The notes beneath the pieces are model-generated. The model was given only the letters and a program-made list of their open reading frames with translations, was not told where the DNA came from and ran no database searches. Positions 16,050-23,817 of a stretch of DNA of 64,000 bases are shown piece after piece; positions within the stretch are counted from its first letter, which is position 1, and every line of letters starts with the position of its first letter. The translations under genes were made by a program, and so were the position numbers. Origin of the DNA: Aquibacillus kalidii (GTDB lineage: Bacteria; Bacillota; Bacilli; Bacillales; Amphibacillaceae); contig NZ_JACLZI010000046.1 of the NCBI RefSeq assembly GCF_014280935.1, positions 46,349 to 110,348 on the forward strand, written 5' to 3'.

Positions 16050-17600
16050 TTGGATCAAATGAAAGTCAGACAAAGTCATTTTATATATTGGGCATCTGGA
16101 ATCGTATCAATTTGTGGAATCATTTTTGAGGTATTGTTTGGGGCACTAGGATCGTATATCTTAGGCGATGGGGTTAAACAGTATACCCTGACTATTTCCT
16201 TATTTCTAACAGGTATGGGGATAGGTGCTAGTTTAAGTGAAAAGGTATTAAAAAATCTGTTAATCTCCTTTATATACATAGAATTCTTTGTTGCGCTTGT
16301 TGGTGGATTTTCAAGTTTCGCTATGTTTGGCATAACAGCCTATTCATCAGCAGGAACTGATGCATTGTTTTTATATGGCATCACTTTAATTGTTGGGGGA
16401 TTAACAGGTGTAGAACTACCGATTTTAATTCGGAAGGCGAACGAAATTGGTGTGTCTTTAAATAGAAGTACCGCACGTGTGCTTTTTTCAGACTATGCTG
16501 GTGGATTGATCGGTGGGCTTTTATTTGTATTTTTCTTAAGGCCACAACTAGGAATGGTCAATACAGCTTTTTTTGTTGGATGTATTAATCTTGCTGTAGC
16601 ACTAGTGGTCCTTTGGTTGTTTAGAAAAGAAATAGCAAATAGTAAGCTTCATGCAGTAGTAGGAGTAATCATCGGGTCACTATTACTGTTTGGTTTATTT
16701 TTTGGGGAGTCGATGGCGCAAACATTTGAACAGAAATTGTACAAGGACCCAATTATTCATATGGAAGAAAGTCAGTACCAAAAGATTGTTGTTACTAAAG
16801 ATCGTAATGACGTAAGGTTATATTTGAACGGTGGTTTACAATTTAGCTCTTTTGACGAATATCGATATCATGAATTACTAGTTCATCCAGCCATGGCACA
16901 AGCATCGAACCATGACAACATATTAATTCTCGGTGGTGGAGATGGGATTGCTGTAAAGGAAGTTTTAAAGTATAACGACGTTAAACAAATTACTTTGGTT
17001 GACCTAGACCCGGCGGTTATCGATCTAGCGAATCATAATCCACATCTACTAGAATTAAATGATGGATCATTAAAAGATGAGAGGGTTACGGTTTTAAATC
17101 AAGATGCCTTTAAGTTCCTGGAGAATAGTCAAAAATGGTATGACGTTATTTTAGTTGACTTACCTGATCCGAATGATGAAAGTCTTAATAAACTATATAC
17201 AAAAGAGTTTTACTCCCTCGCAAGAAATCATCTAAAACCTGAGGGGGCGATGATGGTTCAATCTACTAGTCCAGTATTTGCTACCGAAGTGTATTGGACC
17301 ATATCTAAAACAATTGAATCTACAGGACTACATGTAGAAAACCTACATGTTGATGTTCCGAGTTTTGGGAATTGGGGATTTGTATTTGCAAGTCGCAATG
17401 ATATAACCCTATCTAAACTAAATATAGCTGTTCCAACCCGTTTTCTAAGCACAGATATGTTGGTTGGCTTAACAAAATTCGGAAAAGACGAAGATAGCAT
17501 TATCACAACCAAAAATGGGAGTATAAAAGAATTAAAGCCAAATACGTTAATAGATCCGAGACTAATCGGAATATATGAAAACTCATGGGAAAATTATTAG
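16050..17600 (+). CDS. Membrane-fused polyamine aminopropyltransferase
   Basis: 516 residues. The first ~220 form about seven membrane helices; the rest is a spermidine-synthase-like domain with YQKIVVT (243-249), FDEYRYHE, GGGDG (295-299), LVDLDP (317-321) and the catalytic-loop DLPDP (370-374). It should transfer an aminopropyl group from decarboxylated SAM to a diamine at the membrane. TTG 16050 lies 9 bases after GGAG; ATG 16059 is possible. It belongs with the PspA-DUF350 cluster. speD at 51 kb would supply the donor. The membrane substrate or location benefit is not known. Confidence 0.88.
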   Translation: MDQMKVRQSHFIYWASGIVSICGIIFEVLFGALGSYILGDGVKQYTLTISLFLTGMGIGASLSEKVLKNLLISFIYIEFFVALVGGFSSFAMFGITAYSSAGTDALFLYGITLIVGGLTGVELPILIRKANEIGVSLNRSTARVLFSDYAGGLIGGLLFVFFLRPQLGMVNTAFFVGCINLAVALVVLWLFRKEIANSKLHAVVGVIIGSLLLFGLFFGESMAQTFEQKLYKDPIIHMEESQYQKIVVTKDRNDVRLYLNGGLQFSSFDEYRYHELLVHPAMAQASNHDNILILGGGDGIAVKEVLKYNDVKQITLVDLDPAVIDLANHNPHLLELNDGSLKDERVTVLNQDAFKFLENSQKWYDVILVDLPDPNDESLNKLYTKEFYSLARNHLKPEGAMMVQSTSPVFATEVYWTISKTIESTGLHVENLHVDVPSFGNWGFVFASRNDITLSKLNIAVPTRFLSTDMLVGLTKFGKDEDSIITTKNGSIKELKPNTLIDPRLIGIYENSWENY

Positions 17601-17626
17601 GATACTAATGATTTTCCTTTTTTAAT

Positions 17627-17652
17627 GTTAAAACTACGCTAGAGGAGGGTAT
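17627..17652 (+). promoter_or_regulatory. Candidate sigma-B promoter of ytkL
   Basis: GTTAAA (17627-17632), 14-bp spacer, GGGTAT (17647-17652): 11 of 12 matches to the general-stress consensus GTTTAA/GGGTAT. General-stress expression of ytkL is inferred. Confidence 0.55.
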
Positions 17653-17711
17653 AGAATATCTAGGAGTACCTATAATTAGGTAATAGCTATGATAGTAAAG
17701 GAGCGAGCGTA

Positions 17712-18392
17712 GTGAAGGTATCTTTTCATGGACAATCTGTAGTTCGAGTTGAAACTAATGAACATGTGATTTTAATTGACCCATTTATTACAGGAAATGG
17801 AACATGTGACTTAGAGGCTAATAAAGTAATGCCAGATGTTATTCTGTTAACACATGGGCATAACGATCATGTTGGTGACACAATTGATATTGCAAAACGG
17901 ACCGGTGCATTAGTAGTAGCACCCAATGAATTAGCCATTTACTTAGAATCGCGTGGACTAAAGACCCATCCAATGCATATTGGGGGAGCCCACCAGTTTG
18001 ATTTTGGGAAAGTGAAATTAACACCAGCATTTCACGGTTCCTTATTTGTAGACGAAGATGGGAATAAAATTTATGGTGGTATGCCTGCTGGAATTCTACT
18101 AATGACAGAAGGAAAGACGATCTATCATGCTGGTGATACAGCATTATTTTCTGATCTGAAATTAATTGGGGATAGGAATGATATTGATTTAGCTTTTCTA
18201 CCAATAGGAGATAATTTCACAATGGGACCTGAGGATGCCTTATTAGCTGCTGAGTGGATAAGCGCAAAGACAGTTGTACCAATGCATTATAATACTTTTC
18301 CTTTAATTGAACAGGACGGAGAAGCTTTTGCTAGCCAAGTTAAGCCTGGAAAAGGTATTGCTCTTAAACCTGGGGAAATGATTGAACTCTAA
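17712..18392 (+). CDS. ytkL: UPF0173 metal-dependent hydrolase (metallo-beta-lactamase fold)
   Basis: 226 residues from GTG 17712, the family length. The metal motif [10 protein letters not shown] (47-56), HAGDTALF and MHYNTFP ligands are intact. The fold hydrolyses esters or phosphodiesters, but the UPF0173 substrate is unknown. It is cytoplasmic. A sigma-B-like promoter sits just upstream and a terminator just downstream, so the gene is monocistronic. Confidence 0.9.
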   Translation: MKVSFHGQSVVRVETNEHVILIDPFITGNGTCDLEANKVMPDVILLTHGHNDHVGDTIDIAKRTGALVVAPNELAIYLESRGLKTHPMHIGGAHQFDFGKVKLTPAFHGSLFVDEDGNKIYGGMPAGILLMTEGKTIYHAGDTALFSDLKLIGDRNDIDLAFLPIGDNFTMGPEDALLAAEWISAKTVVPMHYNTFPLIEQDGEAFASQVKPGKGIALKPGEMIEL

Positions 18393-18402
18393 GTCAATAT
18401 AG

Positions 18403-18433
18403 GATCAGGGATTGTTGCTCCCTGGTCTTTTTA
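18403..18433 (+). terminator. Terminator of ytkL
   Basis: 9-bp stem with a G-U pair, 18403-18411 with 18419-18427, then a T-run. Confidence 0.8.
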
Positions 18434-18885
18434 TTTGGCTAATCACGCATGTTCGTTCTTTAAGATAAGAGGAAGTCTACCGGATGTAAAAAATGCAATA
18501 AAGAAAATTACATACGTTGTATTTTTTATAGTATTGTTTTCAAAGCAACAATAGAAAAGAAAGATTTTATTATAAAATAACATAACAGAATAGTAAATAT
18601 TATGTAACAGTCATCTTTTTTCATCTTCATGACTATATTTTTCTGTATGATTTAATTGGATGGATCCGAGAATCTAGTTAGATTTTATGTTTCTTCTATC
18701 TGCTTTATTTATTGAATTTATGCGTTCCTTAGGTGTAATTATAGACATTAAGGTTAATCTGTGAGATAAAAAATTAGTCTCATATGCCAATAGTTTTTGG
18801 AAAAAATTGATACAATCTTAAGACATCTGTATAATAACAATAAAGAGAATACCATTAGTACAGATGGAAAGATTGGTGACTAGAC
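18434..18885. other. Long upstream region of ytoI
   Basis: About 450 AT-rich bases without a coding frame that I can support. A small dyad with TATTGTT/AACAATA arms lies near 18533-18555. A consensus sigma-A promoter lies at 18807-18835. Confidence 0.5.
18807..18835 (+). promoter_or_regulatory. Sigma-A promoter of ytoI
   Basis: TTGATA (18807-18812), 17-bp spacer, TATAAT (18830-18835). Confidence 0.8.
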
Positions 18886-20199
18886 TTGGCAACCAAACAT
18901 GAACAGATATTACTATTTATAGAATCGCTAAAAGTTGGAAACAAAATTTCAGTAAGGCAAATTGCCAAAGAATTAAATGTAAGTGAGGGTACCGCATACC
19001 GTGCAATTAAGGAAGCAGAAAATCAAGGGTTAGTTAGTACAATTGAAAGAGTAGGAACAATAAGGATTGAACGGAAGAAGAAAGAGAATTTTGAGCATCT
19101 AACGTTTGCTGAAATTGTTAGCATTGTGGACGGGCAGGTTCTTGGTGGTAGAGAAGGTCTATACAAAACATTAAATAAGTTTGTTATTGGCGCCATGAAA
19201 TTAGAAGCAATGATGCGTTATACAGAACGTGATTCTTTATTAATCGTTGGTAACAGAGTCGAAGCGCATAAACTTGCATTGGAAGAAGAAGCAGCCGTGT
19301 TAATTACTGGTGGCTTTGATACGGATGAACATGTGAAAAGATTGGCTGATGAGAAAAAGCTCCCGATTATCTCGACTAGTTACGATACCTTTACAGTAGC
19401 TGCGATGATTAACCGTGCAATATATGATCAATTAATCAAAAAAGAAATCGTATTAGTGAGTGATATTTTTACACCTATAGAAGAAACTTACTCATTAACG
19501 ACTAAGGATTTCTTATCCCGTTGGTATGAGTTGAATGAACAAACAACGCATAGCAGATACCCAGTAGTTGATGATAATAACCGTGTAACTGGTATGGTCA
19601 CATCAAAAGATGTAATTGGCAAAGATAAGTTTTTAACGATCGATAAGGTTATGACTAAAAATCCAATGACGGTTGTAAAGGAAACATCGTTGGCATATGC
19701 TGCCCATATGATGGTGTGGGAAGGTATTGAGATTATGCCTGTGGTTAATAATCATCATCGATTAGAGGGATTGATCTCTAGACAGGATGTTCTAAAGGCG
19801 TTACAACATATACAGAGACAACCACAAGTCGGGGAAACGATAGATGATATTGTAACGAGTAGACTAGAAGCGCTTAAAGATGACAACAATCAATTCTATT
19901 ATCGTTCAGAGGTATCACCCCAAATGACCAATCAGTTAGGGACTCTTTCCTATGGCGTTCTTGTTTCTTTTGTAACAGAAGCAGCAAGTAGGTCATTGCG
20001 ACAATCTAAAAAAGGGGACTTAGTAGTTGAAAATATTTCTGTCTACTTTATTAAGCCTGTTCAATTAGAAAGTACAATTGAGATCCGACCTAGATTATTA
20101 GAAGTAGGCCGAAAATCGGCCAAAGTCGATGTTGAGGTGTACTCTGAAAAATTACTAGTTAGTAAAGCTGTTTTAATGGCTCAATTAATAGATCGATGA
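18886..20199 (+). CDS. ytoI: YtoI: HTH-DRTGG-CBS-CBS-hotdog regulatory protein
   Basis: 437 residues from TTG 18886. In order: winged helix (about 1-65; VRQIAKELNVSEGTAYRAI), DRTGG domain (about 75-180; DSLLIVGNR, AAVLITGGF), two CBS repeats (about 190-305; RYPVVDDNNRVTGMVTSKDV and MPVVNNHHRLEGLISRQDV) and a C-terminal hotdog domain (about 320-437). The layout suggests a DNA-binding protein that senses an adenine nucleotide (CBS) and perhaps an acyl-CoA (hotdog). The ligand is unknown. It is followed by ytpI and nrnA, as in B. subtilis. Confidence 0.92.
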   Translation: MATKHEQILLFIESLKVGNKISVRQIAKELNVSEGTAYRAIKEAENQGLVSTIERVGTIRIERKKKENFEHLTFAEIVSIVDGQVLGGREGLYKTLNKFVIGAMKLEAMMRYTERDSLLIVGNRVEAHKLALEEEAAVLITGGFDTDEHVKRLADEKKLPIISTSYDTFTVAAMINRAIYDQLIKKEIVLVSDIFTPIEETYSLTTKDFLSRWYELNEQTTHSRYPVVDDNNRVTGMVTSKDVIGKDKFLTIDKVMTKNPMTVVKETSLAYAAHMMVWEGIEIMPVVNNHHRLEGLISRQDVLKALQHIQRQPQVGETIDDIVTSRLEALKDDNNQFYYRSEVSPQMTNQLGTLSYGVLVSFVTEAASRSLRQSKKGDLVVENISVYFIKPVQLESTIEIRPRLLEVGRKSAKVDVEVYSEKLLVSKAVLMAQLIDR

Positions 20200-20469
20200 C
20201 AAAGCCTTTTTCATACATAAATGACTTCAGTTTAGGTAGTCGTATCCAAAGCTCCGTACTTTCACAAGCTCCTAACTGACCATTAACTGTTGATTCTACG
20301 GATCAAATAGTTATTAGATCTAAAACTACTATAATAGTCATGTCAGTAAGAGTAAGAAATGTAATCAATTAAACCAACATGGAGCCTATTTTTATAGCGA
20401 AATCTTGATCGGGTAAGCATATTATACAGAATTAAAAGAATCTGTTTAGTTTAAAAATATAAGTAAACA
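20200..20469. other. Convergent intergenic ytoI/ytpI
   Basis: About 270 bases with no supported gene and no strong hairpin directly after ytoI. Confidence 0.4.
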
Positions 20470-20496
20470 AAAAAGTACCCAAAGATAGGGTACTAA
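20470..20496 (-). terminator. Terminator of ytpI
   Basis: AGTACCC (20474-20480) pairs with GGGTACT (20488-20494); on the minus strand a run of T follows. Confidence 0.85.
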
Positions 20497-20499
20497 TTA

Positions 20500-20799
20500 T
20501 CACGAAACGGATGCCTTTCTCTTTTTCAACTCTTGAGCATAGTGAATGGTTCTTTTATAGCCGCTGTATAATTGGATACCACCTAAAATTAAGAATGCGA
20601 TCGCAATATAAAGTGATATACTAGTTTGATAATAAAGGTATTGGTTTATCCAGAAGAATATTAAAAAGACACCTAAACAAACCCGACCTTTAGCGTTTTG
20701 GTAAACCTGATAGAGTTGATCTGTCGATTTTGTAATCGAGACTTTGTAGTAGACCCACATGACAATGGATATAATGATGACAATTGGGAAAACAATCAT
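20500..20799 (-). CDS. ytpI: YtpI family small membrane protein
   Basis: 99 residues with three predicted membrane helices (about 1-18, 41-60, 64-80) and a basic C-terminal tail (KKRKASVS). Length and sequence fit YtpI, found between ytoI and nrnA in bacilli. Its function is unknown. It is monocistronic on the minus strand, with a terminator after the stop. Confidence 0.85.
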   Translation of the reverse strand: MIVFPIVIIISIVMWVYYKVSITKSTDQLYQVYQNAKGRVCLGVFLIFFWINQYLYYQTSISLYIAIAFLILGGIQLYSGYKRTIHYAQELKKRKASVS

Positions 20800-20961
20800 T
20801 TAAATTCTCCTATCTATTTAACACTTTATTCATTGTAGCTTTTTTTAAGAAGTTTTGCTAGGAAATTACCACTAATTTAAGGTATCCTTAAACAGATCAG
20901 CAAAAAATGTGAGCGGATAGTCCTATTAACTAGGAAGTACAAAAAGGAGTGTTACCTTGTT

Positions 20962-21909
20962 ATGGTATTAGATACTATAGTTAATAAAATTAAAGAATAT
21001 GATACGATTATTATTCATCGTCATGTTCGTCCCGATCCAGATGCTTATGGTTCTCAAGTAGGACTAGCGAAAATCATCCAACACTCATTCCCATATAAGA
21101 ATGTCTATACCGTAGGGGATGAAGACCCATCTTTATCTTTTTTAGCAATTATGGACCAAATTAAAGAAGAAACGTATCGTAATGCACTGGTAATTGTCTG
21201 TGATACAGCTAATCAGGCACGCATATCAGATGATAGATTTTCTTTTGGGAAAGAACTTATTAAAATAGATCATCATCCTAATGTAGATACATATGGAGAT
21301 GTCAGCTGGGTTAATACAGAGGCTAGTTCAACAAGTGAGATGATTTATGAACTGTTTCTTCATGGTAAAAGTATGGGGTTAAAGTGTAACGACGAGGCTG
21401 CTAGTTTACTTTATAGTGGGATAGTTGGTGACACAGGCAGATTCCTATTTCCTAGTAGTACGGAAAAGACATTTCGTTATGCATCAGATTTAGTTACCTA
21501 TAATTTCAATAGGACAGAACTATACGAACAAATGTACAATACAAAACAAAACATAGCCAGACTTAAAGGTTACATATTACAAAACTTTGAAATATCCGAA
21601 GCAGGTGTTAGTTCTGTAAAGATTACGAAAGATAAACTGAAAGAGTTTCAAATAACTGCATCCGAAACCAGCTCTCTAGTGGGGGTACTGGGAGACATAG
21701 ATGGTATTCGCGCCTGGGCTATTTTTGTAGAAGAAGAAGAATTGATACGTGTTCGTTTAAGATCAAAAGGTCCTGTTATTAATGAGGTAGCAGCTAAATA
21801 TAACGGTGGAGGACATCCCTTAGCTTCTGGTGCAACTATTTATAATTGGGCTGAAATGCAACAGTTAATTGCTGACTTAGAACAAGTTTGTCTAGATTAT
21901 AGAGTATGA
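20962..21909 (+). CDS. nrnA: NrnA: nanoRNase and 3',5'-pAp phosphatase (DHH/DHHA1)
   Basis: 315 residues. DHH-family motifs: HRHVRPDPDAYGS (19-31), CDTAN (80-84), DHHPN (103-107) and GDTGRFLFPSS; the DHHA1 RNA-binding motif is GGGHPLASGA (282-291). It degrades 2-5-mer RNAs and dephosphorylates pAp, linking RNA turnover to sulfur assimilation. AAAGGAGTG precedes the ATG. A strong hairpin follows the stop. Confidence 0.95.
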   Translation: MVLDTIVNKIKEYDTIIIHRHVRPDPDAYGSQVGLAKIIQHSFPYKNVYTVGDEDPSLSFLAIMDQIKEETYRNALVIVCDTANQARISDDRFSFGKELIKIDHHPNVDTYGDVSWVNTEASSTSEMIYELFLHGKSMGLKCNDEAASLLYSGIVGDTGRFLFPSSTEKTFRYASDLVTYNFNRTELYEQMYNTKQNIARLKGYILQNFEISEAGVSSVKITKDKLKEFQITASETSSLVGVLGDIDGIRAWAIFVEEEELIRVRLRSKGPVINEVAAKYNGGGHPLASGATIYNWAEMQQLIADLEQVCLDYRV

Positions 21910-21913
21910 AGTT

Positions 21914-21956
21914 AAAAAAAGGGACGTACCATTCCATTATGGCACGTCCCTTTGTA
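21914..21956. terminator. Bidirectional terminator nrnA / ytrH operon
   Basis: Perfect 10-bp repeat AAAGGGACGT (21918-21927) with ACGTCCCTTT (21944-21953). The longer T-run is on the minus strand. Confidence 0.85.
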
Positions 21957-21980
21957 CATAGAGAAGGCAGATTAAAAATG

Positions 21981-22184
21981 TTAATGCTTCTGGTTTGGAC
22001 TGGCCGGGAAAAACCAGTAACCAATCTCGGTTTCTTCACAAATAACAGGGAGTTCCATTATCTCGATTTCTCGTTTAATAAGCCTTACGAGATCTTCTGA
22101 TTCCGCATAGGCTGAGAATCCTTTTTGAAGCCGACTAATTTGCTCTCTCGCCATTTGACTTCGACTCATGATAAACATAGTCAT
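21981..22184 (-). CDS. Unassigned 67-residue protein downstream of ytrI
   Basis: Starts MTMFIMSRSQMAREQIS from the ATG at 22184, with a GGGTGTG site 3 bases ahead; an upstream ATG at 22244 has no site. The protein has an amphipathic helix (SRLQKGFSAYAESEDLVRLI in part) and ends in aromatic and acidic residues; no membrane segment. It lies 105 bases after ytrI on the same strand and ahead of the operon terminator, so it is probably the third gene of the ytrH-ytrI sporulation operon. I cannot name the family with confidence; it may correspond to a small Bacillus gene of the ytzJ kind. Confidence 0.65.
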   Translation of the reverse strand: MTMFIMSRSQMAREQISRLQKGFSAYAESEDLVRLIKREIEIMELPVICEETEIGYWFFPASPNQKH

Positions 22185-22289
22185 TTCACACCCTTTCGAT
22201 AAATGAAAGCGTTTTTCATCTACTTTAATTATATTAAATATCACATCAATTTGTACGGTTGTAGATAAAAATTCAAAAAAGTTTCAAAT

Positions 22290-22811
22290 CTATTTGGATA
22301 TGGATAACTCAACATGAATTTGGACAAACGAAGGTGTCAGAAACAAGCGATTTACTGTAGCACTATAAGTGAATTCAGATAGGTTATCAATTTTATATGT
22401 TTTGTTTTCGATTGTAGAAATAAGTAATTGATAGTTGTCTGCAACTGATTGAACATCCTGACCAATAATATGTATAATTTCTTCCTTTATTGCTTGCTCA
22501 AGTTGGTGTTTCATTAGGCTGTCTTTTTCTAATTTAAGCTCCTTTAGGTTTTGAATAGAAATAGTGATTTCATCGATAGACAGCTGCTGTTGAGATTGTT
22601 TATCTGCTTCCTTTTTATTTTCCTCTAATACTTTATTATTTGTTTCTAATTCGTTTACTCTAGCGCGTAAATTGATGTTCTCTTCTACCCAATTCTCATA
22701 CAATTGGCCATACATGTATATAAAAACAATGAAGGCAATAATACCCCCGAAGAATGTCCCAGCAAAAAAACGTTGCCAACTTTCCTTTTTATAATAGGGA
22801 GGGATATGCAT
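22290..22811 (-). CDS. ytrI: YtrI sporulation membrane protein
   Basis: 173 residues. It begins MHIPPYYKKESWQRFFAG, the YtrI signature, then one membrane helix (about 15-35), a coiled coil (about 45-80) and an extracytoplasmic or intermembrane C-terminal domain. In B. subtilis ytrH-ytrI is sigma-E controlled and needed for efficient spore development. Its ATG overlaps the ytrH stop by one base, implying translational coupling. Confidence 0.92.
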   Translation of the reverse strand: MHIPPYYKKESWQRFFAGTFFGGIIAFIVFIYMYGQLYENWVEENINLRARVNELETNNKVLEENKKEADKQSQQQLSIDEITISIQNLKELKLEKDSLMKHQLEQAIKEEIIHIIGQDVQSVADNYQLLISTIENKTYKIDNLSEFTYSATVNRLFLTPSFVQIHVELSISK

Positions 22812-23143
22812 TACTCAATCTCCTCCTGAATAAACCACTGAATAACTAAAAGAGCTGTTTGAACTCCTCCCATAGCGGTAATTATTAATAGGATTTGTTT
22901 GACCATATCCAGTGTAGAGCCTTCAAATATCCCTCTTTCAAACTTAGATATAGCGTCAAATGTACCACCAATAGCAGCTACTATAGCCCATATACGCAGG
23001 CTTTTGGCTATTCTACCCATGAGGGTGAAGGGAGGTTCTCCTGTAGCAAATGCACCAATGCTGCCAATAATCGATCCCCCAAATACGACACCAAGTGCAA
23101 TAAAATAACACTGAATCATCGAGGAAATAAACCGTTCTTCCAT
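22811..23143 (-). CDS. ytrH: YtrH sporulation membrane protein
   Basis: 110 residues with three hydrophobic segments (about 10-30, 50-65, 80-103) and the YtrH motif GSIGAFATGEPPF. First gene of the minus-strand sporulation operon. GAGAGGG precedes the ATG. I looked for a sigma-E promoter in the region upstream and could not fix one with confidence. The region upstream also holds a repeat element, which may separate it from dnaE. Confidence 0.92.
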   Translation of the reverse strand: MEERFISSMIQCYFIALGVVFGGSIIGSIGAFATGEPPFTLMGRIAKSLRIWAIVAAIGGTFDAISKFERGIFEGSTLDMVKQILLIITAMGGVQTALLVIQWFIQEEIE

Positions 23144-23308
23144 GTTTCCCTCTCCTTTTCATTTAAGCTAATCCCACTTCAAATGAATTTTCTCTATTAA
23201 ATTTATGAAAATGTTGGACTAGTTATGTTAACCATTTTAATGTCAGTGATAATTCCGCTATAATAGTAAGTTAGAAGATAGATCTAGAATTAATTGATCC
23301 TTTTGTCA

Positions 23309-23727
23309 GAGTACACATAGACTCTCCAGTAATAACTAATTCTTTGGATGAGTACTATAACTCGCTTCGGCAGAATACTCCGCTTTTCGTGGGCACGGCC
23401 TCAGCCTCCTCAGAGCAAAGAACGCTCTTCCGGGGTCTTCGGACGCGTGCTGTTCCCACAGAAGTCTACGTATTCTGCCTACGCTAATTGAGAAATTCTA
23501 AATTTGTATAGTGATACGAAATACCAATATATCAACGAATCCGACTTTTTTCACTAGAAAAGAAAGTTATACTAAGCAGAGGGAAAATGCGAGACTCCTG
23601 TGGGAAAGGAACAGTCTGAAAACCCCACAGCGAGCGAGGGGACTACTTGAGTAATCATCTTTGCGCCCTTGCACTCAGTTAATTAAAGAATACAGTTATT
23701 AGAGAGTTTCTCTCAACTGTGTCATTA
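23309..23727. repeat. Composite palindromic element (MITE-like), copy 2
   Basis: Two inner modules. The first (about 23365-23485) is a hairpin whose arms start CGGCAGAATACTCCGC and end CGTATTCTGCC. The second (about 23578-23650) contains AATGCGAGACTCCTGTGGG and GAACAGTCTGAA. Both modules recur in the same order at 54.96-55.31 kb. The left end (CTCCAGTAATAACTA near 23325) and the inverted right end (near 23690-23727) are related. The second module is shorter than at 55.2 kb, consistent with internal deletion. No coding frame is supportable. Confidence 0.75.
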
Positions 23728-23738
23728 AGAAAGTAACA

Positions 23739-23766
23739 TTGTAATGCATGGGAAGTGCCTTATAAT
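23739..23766 (+). promoter_or_regulatory. Candidate sigma-A promoter of dnaE
   Basis: TTGTAA (23739-23744), 16-bp spacer, TATAAT (23761-23766), 52 bp ahead of the start codon and just outside the repeat element. Confidence 0.55.
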
Positions 23767-23817
23767 ATAATAATCAGAAAGTAACCTTTAAGTTAAATCA
23801 TACAAGGTGGGGAAGAT

